Assembly: GCA_008477525.1 (NCBI GenBank)
Contig: SPDT01000002.1
Location: 3,658,001-3,722,000 of the forward strand
Direction: 5' to 3'
Origin: Hypomyces perniciosus
Lineage: Eukaryota > Ascomycota > Sordariomycetes > Hypocreales > Hypocreaceae
DNA: 64,000 nucleotides
Position 1 is the first letter of the stretch; every line of letters starts with the position of its first letter. Below the pieces are notes generated by a model. That model was not told the origin of the DNA, searched no databases, and was given only the letters and a program-made list of their open reading frames with translations. Below, piece after piece: positions 1 through 11,156 of the stretch. A program made the position numbers and the translations under genes.

Positions 1-592
1 CCTGTGGATTATGCCGCCAGACCTTCCCGTTACGAAATCAGCTCTTTCTTTATCTTTAATCGCGCTGCCCAGCTAGCCCGATCGAATTCAAGCCCATCAG
101 CCGTTCAAGCCGGATCCAACGCTTCGAACAACGCCGCTTCGAACCACGCGGCTCTATTCGACCTAGCCGACTTGAACAACGCGAATTCGACCAACCTAGC
201 CGACCCGAACAACGCGGCCCCGTTCAACGCGTTCCACCAAGCCAGATAGAATAACGCTGCTTGGTTAGACCTAGCCGACTTGGATAACGCGGCTTCGAAC
301 AACGCGGCCTTAAACAACACGGCTCTGAACAACGCCGTTCCGTTCAACCTAGCCGACTCAAGCAACGCGTTCCTGGAAGCCGGCCACTAAGTCATTATGA
401 TCGACAGCGCTTGGATAACCTAGCCCAATGGCAAGCCGGCTATATAAAGCGCCATATCAATCAATATGGCTTCGAACCACCTAGCCGGCTATTGGATGAG
501 GCTGTCAGTCATTATCTTGTTCGGGTTCATCAATGGCGTAGCGGCGGGGATAACCCGAGGACGGGTTAGTTTTCTTTTCTAGGGGGGGCATT
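1..592 (+). mobile_element. Internal 3' part of a TRIM-like LTR element
   Basis: This is the right end of an LTR element whose left end lies outside the window. Positions 4-249 read as an A/N-rich protein, and after an in-frame TAG the same frame stays open to 390. Both parts have a loose five-residue period of the A(D/N)LxN kind, like pentapeptide repeats. From about 390 another frame is open and ends in GDNPRTG-stop near 569. A purine run (AGGGGGGG) then lies just before the LTR at 593, where a polypurine tract belongs. A heavily RIP-mutated copy of the same stretch, at a constant offset of about 8915, is at 8916-9507, which shows it is repeated DNA. The host of the repeat-coded protein is not known to me. 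The minus strand of the repeat (105-365) is also open, which is a by-product of the repeat symmetry. Confidence 0.65.
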
Positions 593-682
593 TGATACAC
601 ATAAAAGCGTATCCTTCTCTTTCCTTTCCTTTCCTTCCCTCATCATTATCCATTTTCACTCCTTCTAGCCCATTGTGTATCA
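593..682 (+). repeat. TRIM-like 3' LTR, 90 bp
   Basis: The segment starts TGATACACA and ends TGTGTATCA, a perfect 9-bp terminal inverted repeat (10 bp if the flanking T and A are counted). It contains ATAAAAG, a TATA-like box, followed by a CTTTCC-rich pyrimidine run. Related copies are at 8460-8547, 9508-9595 and, inverted, at 43483-43571. The copy at 43483-43571 is a solo LTR with a 5-bp duplication, which fixes the ends of the unit. Confidence 0.75.
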
Positions 683-683
683 A

Positions 684-1547
684 GAGGCTATAGTTTTTTG
701 GTGAATCGGCACCTAAAGTGTGGGGTACCTGTAGGTATAGGAGGGAAGCTTGCTACTTGCAGCCTAGACTGGTGGCTTTAATTAGCAACGAAGCACTGCC
801 TTCTCTTTAAGTGCTAGAAGGAGTAATAGCTTTATCTAACCATCGCCCGGTTTCTATACCAAATTCCAGGATTATATTCCTACACTGCCGGTTTGCCGTC
901 GCGCCTACTTACGCTTTTGCCCTATTATTGTTAGAGGGTACTCTATATATTTAGTGAAGTTAGAGAACGCGACTATCTCAAGTTTACAGGCTCCTACAGT
1001 CCGCAATATAAGGATAACCCCTGCCCGTCCCATAAATCTTAGCTTTCTATTGGCCGCAACCCAAAAGATCTGCAATCTTTAAGACTTAAAGAAATAGAAA
1101 TGCAGAATGAGACTATCTTCTAGCTATAATAAACCCTGTCTATATCGATATCTGCAGCCATATTAGGAAGGAGACTATCTTCTAGCTACAATAAACCCTC
1201 TCTATGTCGATACCTGCGGCCATATTAGGAAGGAGACCCGCTTTTGTTAACGATTCAACTTTAAAATTAAAGAAAAGCATATATTTCCTTATTGTTACGA
1301 CCCAGGGTATTTCTAAAATAGTAACTATAGGTAAGTATAAGGATTTATGTATACTAATTTTCCTTACGTAGGAATTATTTTCGAAAGAAGCCTCTAAACC
1401 CTAAGATAGTCCTTTTGCAGGTCTATAAATTGAATGGTATATCCCCCTATCTGTAGTATTAAGTTTCACTTGTCTCACCCACCTCCTTTCTCTTAATATC
1501 CAATTCATTATCTGGGAAAGGATTCCCAGTTATTCTTATCTTTCATT
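684..1547. other. Intergenic, with a 62-bp tandem duplication
   Basis: No open frame of note. A 62-bp unit starting GAGACTATCTTCTAGC is present twice in tandem (1109-1170 and 1171-1232) with a few transitions between the copies, and a third copy starts with GAGAC at 1233. The last 100 bp before the gene at 1548 are pyrimidine-rich (CCCACCTCCTTTCTC), as is usual in fungal promoters. No TATA box was clear. Confidence 0.5.
1109..1232. repeat. 62-bp tandem duplication (two units)
   Basis: Unit 1 is 1109-1170 and unit 2 is 1171-1232. The differences are mainly C/T and A/G transitions. Confidence 0.8.
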
Positions 1548-2435
1548 ATGATACTTCAAAGCACTCTACTCTTGTCTTTAGTGACAGTCGGCCTTTCTAC
1601 TCCGATCATTTTAAGATCGGACAGTAATGGCCCCCCAGGAAATGCTACATTTATCCCATGTGCTGAGGGGACTACAGACCCGATCTGTAAACTCCTCCGC
1701 CAGCCTAGCCGGGATATTATTACGGAAATCGTGCACCCTAACGGGACTGTGCAAATTAAACGGAATCTGTACACCCGTGAGCAACTGCAGATAATCCGGA
1801 ATCAGAACAACGTGACCAGCATCGAACACCAGCCTGGTGAAGTCATCCACGACCGGTCCGCTGAATTCATCAGTAATCTGACGAAGCGGGAGGCGGCGCC
1901 GCCGGTTTGCTACGTCGAGACCCAGAAGTGGTACGACCAACACGAATGGGGGTACTGGTACCAAGCGTGGCATCAGGTGGGCAATTGCTTCTACTGCGAC
2001 CAATGCACGGAGACGATCTCCTGGAGTTTCGGTGTCTCCCAAACCTGGACCTATGGACTGAATGTCAAATTTTCGGAAATTGTCCAAGCCAGCTTCGGCT
2101 TCAGCTGGGGTCAGACGTTTACCTTGACTGATACTCGCACCTGTCAGTGGAACTTTGTAGAATCTGGATGCCATTCAATCTGGTATCAGCCCTTGATGTC
2201 ATACCACAACGGATATGCGAACTACCAGACCCATACCCACTGCTTTGCCGGCCGGGGCGAACCTGCCAGTGATTCATATTATGACCACAACTGGGGCTAT
2301 GCCAATGTGAACCAGGGCGGCAATAACGGAGTCAATCAAGGCAATTTGGGGTGCAACAGTGGGTGCCAGGGAAATGACCACAGGCAATGCCAAAATGGAA
2401 ATAATGGTGGTGTTCTCTGGCCCTATGCGAACTAG
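1548..2435 (+). CDS. Secreted cysteine-rich protein, probable Kex2-processed
   Basis: An intronless frame of 295 aa. Residues 1-17 form a signal peptide (hydrophobic core LLLSLVTVGLS). A dibasic KR at 113-114 could be cut by a Kex2-type protease, leaving a mature part of about 181 aa with 10 of the 12 cysteines. The mature part begins with a run rich in W and Y. Residues 155-197 are then a Ser/Thr/Gly stretch with alternating polar and hydrophobic residues (e.g. SFGVSQTWTYGL). The tail is N/G/Q-rich with a CxxxC pair (269, 273). Four N-glycosylation motifs lie in the pro-part. The alternating stretch recalls the amphipathic strands of beta-pore-forming proteins, but this is only an impression and I cannot name a family. 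The start is the first ATG after a pyrimidine-rich leader. The gene is barely touched by RIP although AT-rich repeats lie on both sides, which fits a single-copy accessory or effector-type gene. Confidence 0.8.
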   Translation: MILQSTLLLSLVTVGLSTPIILRSDSNGPPGNATFIPCAEGTTDPICKLLRQPSRDIITEIVHPNGTVQIKRNLYTREQLQIIRNQNNVTSIEHQPGEVIHDRSAEFISNLTKREAAPPVCYVETQKWYDQHEWGYWYQAWHQVGNCFYCDQCTETISWSFGVSQTWTYGLNVKFSEIVQASFGFSWGQTFTLTDTRTCQWNFVESGCHSIWYQPLMSYHNGYANYQTHTHCFAGRGEPASDSYYDHNWGYANVNQGGNNGVNQGNLGCNSGCQGNDHRQCQNGNNGGVLWPYAN

Positions 2436-2564
2436 GCAAGACCTTCGAATCGTCATCTGGGAGCGGCAAATACATTGCTGTATCCTAACAGATATAGTCA
2501 AGACCTATCTTCCACATGATGATTATATATCGCATGTGCAGTTATTCCAGGATTCTATGTACAT

Positions 2565-2741
2565 ATGTGGAAAGACGTTTTGGGATGGATGTGGGAAAGA
2601 GAGTGCGGGAAGTGCGACTTCAAGCTTAACTCTTGCTTGGCCACGGCGAAGGGGGGCGCTACAGGTCCCGTTAACTCCGGCACTTACGGTGTTGGTGTTC
2701 AATATAGCTGCAGCACCGGCTGGGATAAGATTCGGTGCTGA
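2565..2741 (+). pseudogene. Possible cysteine-rich exon or gene remnant
   Basis: A frame of about 58 codons ends at TGA 2739-2741. It has a cysteine-spaced run (CGKC near its middle) and ends YSCSTGWDKIRC, which looks like the end of a small secreted cysteine-rich protein. Double TGA at 2517-2522 closes the frame upstream, and no convincing splice acceptor links it to the gene at 1548-2435. It may be an orphan exon, a remnant, or chance. Longer overlapping frames (2359-2805, 2735-2947) look like noise. Confidence 0.25.
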
Positions 2742-2949
2742 GCGTCTGCAGCGCGTGCCAGTTCCTATCCCCAGACCAAGACAGGAGATGCCCAGAATCT
2801 GTTAACTTCTGGTACTTCGATTGGAACACGGGAAGGAAGTTTCGCGAGTCAGTATGGTATAATCGAATTATACAGATGTTTTTGGGATGTATATATCATT
2901 CGTTTGTCGCGGTTGTAGGCTGTCGATGGTGGGCAATTTGTCTATAGCT

Positions 2950-5587
2950 CCTTATTCTAGCTCCTTAAGCTTTATCATATTTATATACAAACACACAAGT
3001 CCCAAATTGAACAGTCGCTGAGGAGGGATAGGAAGATGGTAGGTTGATTTGGAATGACCGGGATGCTTTTATATTATCTTCCACTGGCCCTACTACTATT
3101 ATTCCTAAACCAACTATAGTACAGTTAATATCTATAATCCATGTAGGGTTGATTTTTCTTAGGGGGTAGAATTGAATTATCTTATTGGCCTAGAAATATC
3201 TAAGCGCCTCGCTAATGCTGTACTAACAGGTAAACTGATAGGGGTTTTAATGGGAAATAGAAACGCGCTATATACGCGAGCTTACGTCTCTTTAACTTAG
3301 ACTATAAGAAAGAAAGAAATACTATAAAATAAGGGGAAAGGCTGCTATTATAGTACCCTTTATAATCTGTTGATAAATGGATCCCTTTATCAAGCAAAGC
3401 CGCGAAGCTGCTTTGCGTAGGTAGTAACCGAGTATAAAGCATAGTTTCCGGATTTGCTTCTTTAATAGGACGTTTTGCCAACTAGCCACTATAAGCACTA
3501 GTTACAAATTAAAATATTTACTAGCAATTAGTTATTTTTACTACTTTAACCGCTTAATAATATAGTATTAACTTTATACTTTAGTGTTGTTATAACTGTA
3601 AAAAAGCGTATTGCAATATAGTTGTAGTTTTAGGTAAAAGCTATACCTAAAGGAGGAAGTAGCCTAAGCCTAGACCCGCCGCCTACTCGCAAAACCCCTA
3701 TTATTCCTGCCTATAAGCCGCAATACTAAAAAGTAGCTTTTTATAAAAGAATAAATATTATAAATATTAATAAATTAAATACTGTAGGCAAAAGCCTACT
3801 ATAAGTAAAGGAGTTTACTATAAATAAAAGCCCTTTATAAAGGCCCTACTTTAAGGAGGGGAAAAAATAAAATTCCTTATATAAATAAAAAGTCTTTTAA
3901 AGCTTTAAGCGTAAAGTAATTAACTACTTTTAATATAAGGCAATTACCTTTAATATAAGGAAAGAATAGGTATATTACCTATTTTCCCTCCCTTTCTTTC
4001 TCTTTACTTTTTTTATTTTTATAACCTTATAACCTTATATTATATAAAAGTACTCTTTATTAAGTATAAATATTATTTGTATTAGTTAAGAGTTATATTG
4101 CCCTTTTTAATGTTATTTAAACGTTTAGTTTACCGATTTATTAGTCTTTTTAATAATTTCAGTATTAATAAGGCATCTCTATCCCCTTTTCCTTCCTTTA
4201 TCCTATTTAAACACTTTCTTAATTTAATTATAAAGCTATTATTACAATAAAAATAATGAGAACAACAATTTAATAATTTAATTTATTAGTATTTAAGGAT
4301 CGCTTTTCCTTAAGTTAAAGGGTAGTAAAATATCTTTAATGCCTGCTTTAAAGTAAACTATCTTTAAATTATATATATAAGGCAAACTTTAGCAGGGGCT
4401 ATAGCGCAGTTAACCCTAGTTATAGACTTATTAAAGAGCAGTTTAATTATACTAATAATAGTATAGCATTTATTTCAGCTTTACTACCGCTACTACTACC
4501 TCCTCTTTATTTTAATAATAATAAACATTAACCTTTTAATACCCTTAATACCTTTACTAACAGTAAACAATATACCTATTATAAATAAGTTAAGCTTAAA
4601 AATTAATTTATATATTTAAAAAAGCTTAGTGTATTAATAGGTAAATATTTAAACTATTAGCAGCAATAAACTATTTAAAGTTAAATAAATTCTACTACTA
4701 CTTTTATATTAAAACTTAAAACAACTAGTTACTATATTATTACAGTAGTATAATTTATCTTTACTTTTTATAAATAAACAGTTATTAACCTATAATTGCT
4801 AGAAAAGTAAATTAAGCAGTTATTACCTTTACTATTACTTTTCCTTAAGGTCCTATAAAGGCTTTTACAGGAATATTTAGGCTGCACTTTAAAGCCGCGA
4901 TTAAAATAAATTATATAACTTTAAACCTTTTCTGCTATAGTATTAATCCCGATAAAAGTTTAAAGTAAATTAAAGCCTATAAGCAATAAACTTAAATTTA
5001 ATAAAAATATTATATAATATTATATTAACAAGGAACTATTGCAAACCCTAATAATATTGTAATTAATAGCTATATTATTATAAAAACTAGAAAAGCTATA
5101 GGAATTATAAGAATTATAGGAAACTAATACTGCCCCTGCCCTTTATAAAAATAAAGGAAATAATAATTGTTTTATCTGCTATCTTTATAGAATTGCTTGC
5201 CTTATTAATTTATATAATACAGCCAATAATTTTTATATTTATTATATAAAAGGATTCTAAAATAATAATTATCTTAATAACAAAAAGTAAATTTATGTAA
5301 AGGGCAATACTATAAAGCTATACATTAATTATTTTAGTTTTAATAAAAAACAATAACTTTATTATAAAGTATATTATATAATATTAAATACCTTTTAATA
5401 TATAAAATTTAAAGGTAACTTTATTAATTAATTATTAAATATTTGCTTATAGAAAAACTTTAATAATATACCCTTTTTCAGCTTTAATTAAAACTTTGAA
5501 AAAGCCTTTTAATAAAGATTTTAATATAATTACACTCTTTATTTAAATATTAATAACTACTTTACTTTTAGTAAATATACCTAAATT
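2950..5587. other. RIP-degraded AT-rich DNA, origin not resolved
   Basis: Very AT-rich, saturated with TpA and without usable open frames. It probably derives from older repeats. I could not assign it to an element family. It ends at the outer edge of the copia 3' LTR at 5588. Confidence 0.6.
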
Positions 5588-6165
5588 TATTAAAATAATA
5601 AGGTTATACTAAACGTTATTTATATATAGCTTCTAGGAAGCTATATATTATATAGTAATAGGGAAATAAGTAAAAGTTTATTAAATAAATAATAAAATTA
5701 ATAATTAAATTACATTTAATTTAATAGCTAAAAAGCTATAAAATATCTAGTAATATATAGCTATTAAAAAAGTAATTATAAAACAATACTTTATTTATTA
5801 TAATAATCCTTTAACTTTATAATAAGTATATAGTGGCAGAATTAAGTTTATAGCTATACTTCTATTTTCTGTAAAATTTATATATATATAAAATCACTTA
5901 AATTAATTTACAGCTATATAAACAGGAAACCATTTTAGTTAAATTTCTTACAATACCTATTGTAAGTATTATATTAAGTTTAGGGTAAGTAGGGTAGCTA
6001 GTTTTAGCTTAATTGTTATTATTAAAGATAAAAGAAAATTCCTAACTTATATTAAGGTTCCTTTAAAACTCGGTCCTAGCGTTAGGCCTAATTCTAGGTC
6101 TAGCCAGAATAGGAAAGTTATGTAATTATACTAAAATCCTTACTTTTTAGCCCTTTTTTTTAATA
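5588..6165 (-). repeat. Copia-2 3' LTR, about 580 bp, RIP-mutated
   Basis: It matches the 580-bp repeats at 24425-25004 (same direction) and at 26981-27563 and 30337-30916 (opposite direction). Read on the minus strand it begins TATTAAAAA, the RIP form of TGTTAAAAA. It is preceded on that strand by GTTAGAGGGAG, a polypurine tract, and by a degraded copia RNase H. This copy is therefore the 3' LTR of a real element, and it shows what the solo copies are. No TSD was found. Confidence 0.75.
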
Positions 6166-8456
6166 CTCCCTCTAACATAAATACTATCCTATATAAATTT
6201 AAAGTAGATATAAAATCAAGATAAAGGAAAGTAATTAAAAAATAAAAAATAAAAAGGATAGCTAATATAACTAAAAATAATAATAGAAAAAAGATAGTTA
6301 ATTACTATAAAAAAGAGGGTAAAAACCTTAAGTATAACCCTTAAGTAAAAGTTTAAAGTTAAAGAGACTTATAAAGTTCTTTAACTTTTAACTTAAAAAG
6401 GGCTTAGTAAGCCTATTAGTAACCATTTTCACTAGTTTCTTAATAACTAACTATAATAATACTATTTTTAACCTATTCCCTAATATAATTAAACTATAAT
6501 AAAGTATATTTTGTTTTATTATAAAGGGTAAAGTTATTTAAGGTAGAAATAATAGCTTTATTATTATTAAATAAAGATATTAACTGTTTAATTAGTTAAT
6601 TTACCTTTTTATATAAACTAATAAACTATTAAATCTCTTTAATCGCTTTTATAAAAGCTATAAACTCTACTTTTAATATAGAAAAACAAATAGTTAAGCC
6701 CCTTTTTAATTTTTAACTAATTGGTCTATTATAGGAATAAAGGGAATAGTAATAGGTACTCCCTTTAAAATAAAGTTAAGGAGTAAGGTATTAATATTTT
6801 AAAAGCTAGGGATTATTTAATATATTAAATCTAGCTTTATTTCTCCCTTTAATTATTTATTATTTTAATTTATAGTAGGCTCTAGGATTTAAAGTTTAGG
6901 AATCTTATTTTTATATAGCTTTATAATTAATAATTTAAAAACTATATATTTAAATAGTATATAGATAAAATAGATATTATGATTTAAAACTACTAGTAGT
7001 CTTTTAGCTTTAGTTTTAAGGGTTAATTTATAGCTTTTAGCCTTTTATTTTTAAGGAATAAAAACTTTACAATAAACATTAATAATCCTATATTTTTATA
7101 AATTAAGCTTATAGTTTTTGTAAAAGTCTAGGTTTTTATATAGTTTTTAATAAAAGGTAAAATCTTTATTAATAATAGTTATATAATTAATTAATTTAAA
7201 AACTATAGTAATAATAAAATTCTAGAAATATAATAGTTAATTAACTATTATAATAATAGCTTAAAGCCTATTTAATAAAACTTTAATATATTATTTTATA
7301 AAACTATTGGATTTATAAATATAAAGGCGATTATAGGAATATATAATCTTTAAGGAAAAAAACTAGGTTAAAAGTTCTTACTTAATTTCCTTTTTATTAT
7401 TATAATAGAATTCTTTAAAATACTAGTTATATTAAGTTTTTAAGTTATTTATAAAGCCTTTTAAAGTAGTTAATAAGGTAAGTTTACTATAATTTTTTAA
7501 AAGGAATACCTACTTATATTTTAATTTTTTATTAATAATTAAAAAATTAATAAAGGCCTTATTATAAAGCACTAGCTTTATTATAAAGCATTAACTATAT
7601 AAAGAAAGTATTAGCTTTTAAATAATTTAAAAAGGCTAATAAATTAATAATTGGCTTTAAATTAAGCTGCCTAATAGCTTTACTTTTATTATATATTAAA
7701 TAGTAAGTTTTAGTCTTTTTAATAAAATCAATATTAAGAATTTTAATAGTTATTTTAGTAATCTTGTTTAGTAAGTGTAAACTAATATAACCTAGTCTTT
7801 ATACTATAAAAGGGTTAGCTTTAGTAGTTTATTGTTAGTATTATTAAAAATAGTATCTCCTTTAAGTTTAATTAACTTTATAACTTTTGAATCTTTAATA
7901 ATAAAGTATTCTTTAAGTATATAAGGCTTTTCTTTTATAAAGGTATCTTTTTAAAGCTTATTCCCCTTTATTTCTTTAAATAATAAAGGTATATAAGGCT
8001 TTTATTCCTTTACTTAACCTAAGGTTTTAAGGAGTTTAGAGAGATTCTTTTTATTAAGATTATTTTTCTTTATAAACCTAAAATTAGATTTAGTTAATTA
8101 TTCTTTAAAGCTATTACTTTTAAAATAACTATATATTTTTTTAGCTTTTTTTATTAATAATAAGGATTTAAAGCTTTATAGCTATTTATATAGTTATATA
8201 GTATAGTATATCCTTTAATTAATAAAAAAAACTATATTTTAAAGGATTTAATAGCTTTATTAACTATATAGATTTAATAAAAAACATATTATATTAAATA
8301 TATCCTTTAACTTAATAGTATTTTAAATTATTTATAAAGTTTATATTTAGCTATGATTAAAAGAAAGTATTTAATAATATTATTGTTTTATAATTATTAT
8401 CTTTATTACAGATATTAAAAGTAACTATACCTATTCCTTTTAAGGTAATAAAGCCT
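6166..8456 (-). mobile_element. Copia-2 internal region, degraded and deleted
   Basis: Ty1/copia polyprotein on the minus strand, full of stops that arise from CAG/CGA to TAG/TGA changes. In order from high to low coordinates: a GAG-pre-integrase region near 7730-7830 (...HISLHLLNK-like), the end of the integrase near 7040-7110, and then directly the RNase H end at about 6330-6720 (motif like ESEFIAF...IREQVKNG). The reverse transcriptase between them is missing, as only about 0.3 kb remains, so the element carries an internal deletion. It is cut at 8456 by the TRIM-like element. Confidence 0.6.
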
Positions 8457-8459
8457 CTA

Positions 8460-9595
8460 TAATATATATAAAAATCTATCTTTCCCTTTCCTTTCCTTTC
8501 CTTCCCCTTTATCCTTAATTCTCTCTTTTTTACTTTATTATATATTATATAATAGCAATTTTATAATTTCAATTATATAAATAGCTTCTACTACTAGATA
8601 CAGCTAAATGCAACCAACTAACTAACTAAGCTGCAACTAGATTTATTTACAATTAAGCTATCCCTTTTATTAAGCTTAAACGGCAGCTTTAATCCAGCTT
8701 AATTAAACCTACTAGATAATATATTAATTAACAATTAATAATGCATTTTCCTTTGTTTTTTAGCGTTAAATTATATACTTCCTTAATTCCTTTATATTTA
8801 ACATTATTTCTTTCCTTTAATTTCACTAACTTTATAATAGGCCTATTTAATTAACTTAAGTAGCTTGAATAATAGCAGGCCTGGCAGCTTTATTAGCAAC
8901 ATTTATAGCGCTAAACCTATAAATTATACCACCAAACCTTTCTATTATAAAATTAACTTTTTCTTTATCTTTAATTATACTGCCTAGCTAGCTTAATTAA
9001 ATATAAGCTTATTAGTTATTTAAGCTAGATTTAATACTTTTAATAATATTACTGTAAACTATATAGCTTTATTTAACTTAGCTAACTTAAATAACACCAA
9101 TTTAATTAACTTAACTAACCTAAATAATATAGCCCTATTTAATATAGCCTTATTTTATAATAAACTCAATAATACTTCTTAGTTAAACCTAGTTAACTTA
9201 AATAATATAGTTTCAAATAATATAGCTTTAAACAATATAGCCTTAAATAATACTATTTTATTTAGCCTAGCTAACTTAAATAACATATTCTTAGAAGCTA
9301 GCCTTATAATTAATAGTATTTAAATAGCTTAGCTTAATAGTAAACTAGCTATATTAAGCACTTTATTAATTAATATAGCTTTAAACTATTAAGCTAGCTA
9401 TTAAATAAAGCTATTAGTTATTATTTTATTTAGGATTATTAATAGTATAGTAGGAATAATAGGGATAACTTAAACTTAAGTTAGTTTTCTTTTTTATAAG
9501 GGGTATTTAATATATATAAAAGTATATCCTTCCCTTTCTTTTCCTTTCTTTCCCCTTTATCCTTAATTCTTTCCTTTTTACCTTATTATATATTA
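8460..9595 (+). mobile_element. Full-length TRIM-like LTR element, RIP-mutated
   Basis: A 1136-bp element with two 88-bp LTRs (8460-8547 and 9508-9595) and a 960-bp internal part. The right half is a RIP copy of 1-682. Aligned to it, cytosines before A have become T and the five-residue repeat frame is broken by TAA/TAG. A candidate start ATGCAACCAACT lies near 8608. Likely TSD is AGCCT (8452-8456) and AGCTT (9596-9600), differing by one C to T change, with 3 unexplained bases between the TSD and the left LTR. There is no room for protease or reverse transcriptase, so it must have depended on another element. Confidence 0.7.
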
Positions 9596-9600
9596 AGCTT

Positions 9601-11156
9601 TTAAACTATAGCTATAGCTTAGGCTATTATCTAGTTTAAAAAGTTACTAATAAATAGGAATACTATATTATTTATATAACTAAACCTTTATAGTTTACTA
9701 AAAAAAAGATTATTTAATAATTATTATTTAAAATTAAATGAAGGCAGTAAATAAATAGTATATTAAGACTATTTAAAGTAAAAAAAGGATTAAAGATACT
9801 AGTAATTCTTAAAAGAGACTATAGCTTAAATAAAGCAGTTAAATTATTATCTTTTATAGTTTTACTTAAGCTTTATAGTTTATTATAAAAGAAAAAGCCT
9901 ATTTAACTATATAATTAAATTAACTTTATTCTTATAGTTAAAAAGTTAATTTATTAGTAAAGACTATATTAAAAGCCCTTTAAATATTAACTATAATATA
10001 GGTAACTACTTTACTATTATTAAAAACTAGCTTAACTTTATACATTAAAGCTATAATTAAATTAATACTAGATTTCTTTAAAAAGGTATTAGTGTATTTA
10101 GTATATAGTATTTATTATATAATTATAGTATATATAATTCTTTATATAATAAGGTATTTAAGTCTTTTACTTAAATTAAAAGGAGAGAGATTAGTATTTA
10201 AGCTTTTAAGGATAATAAATCTTTTTCCTTAATTTAAGGATTATTACTACTTTAATTAATTTAAAGGCTAATTAGTAATGTTTAATTTTAAAGTAGGTTT
10301 TATAAAGGGAGTAAATATATTTTTTAATTATTAGCTAATAAAGCTATAAAAGGTTTATTATAATATTATTAATACTTAAAGATATATTTTTCATATATAT
10401 TATAGTTATTACTATATTATTTAATAAAACTATTAAAAGGAGTTTAATTTACTATTTTTAATTAAGTAATACTATAGGTTTTTAATATTATTAATTACTA
10501 TATATTGTAAGTATACTATTATAAAAGGCAGTAGCCTTTCCTTTTAAAAGGTAAATATTTAATTACTTATTTATAATAGCAGTAATTAAAAGATTAATAG
10601 TAGCTTTATTTAATAAACTATATAAATAATATCTTTACTTTCTTTAATAGTGTTAATAATATTTTACTAATATACCCTTTTAGTATTTTTTACTATCTTC
10701 TTAAAGGATTTCCTAGTATTATAAAAATAGGTATTTAATAGTATAGCTATAGTTCTTTAACAGTTAAGAAAGTTTAATAGCTATCTTTATATTTCACCCT
10801 TTATTATAGTTAAAGAGGTAAATAATTTAATAGTTAATTTATGATTTTAGTTAATTTATAAAAAAGTAAAAGTAAAGCTTTAACTATTTAGTTTATAGCT
10901 ATTATTATTAATTAAAGGGGGGAGAGGAGTTAAGTCCTTTTTTTAATTAATATAAAAAAGTAGTCTTTACTATTATCTCCTTTAACCTTTAATCTTTTAA
11001 AGGGCATTAAATGATAGGCTAAGGCTAAGATTATAATATATAATATAATATAATTAAAGTTAATAAATAAATGTTTTTTTAGTATAGCTTTTATTAATAG
11101 GATATGTAAAAATACTAAGTTAACTATATTATTAAATATATATATTAAGGCGTTTA
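9601..11156. other. RIP-degraded AT-rich DNA, not assigned
   Basis: No LTR ends or protein motif could be read here. The 90-codon minus-strand frame at 10930-11202 is low-complexity and unlikely to be a gene. Confidence 0.5.

Noticed and set aside
105..365. Minus-strand 86-aa pentapeptide-like frame
   Set aside because: Mirror of the plus-strand repeat; the plus strand matches the direction of the LTR element and its polypurine tract.
1611..2174. Minus-strand 187-aa frame over the secreted protein gene
   Set aside because: Shadow of a gene with a clear signal peptide and cysteines on the plus strand.
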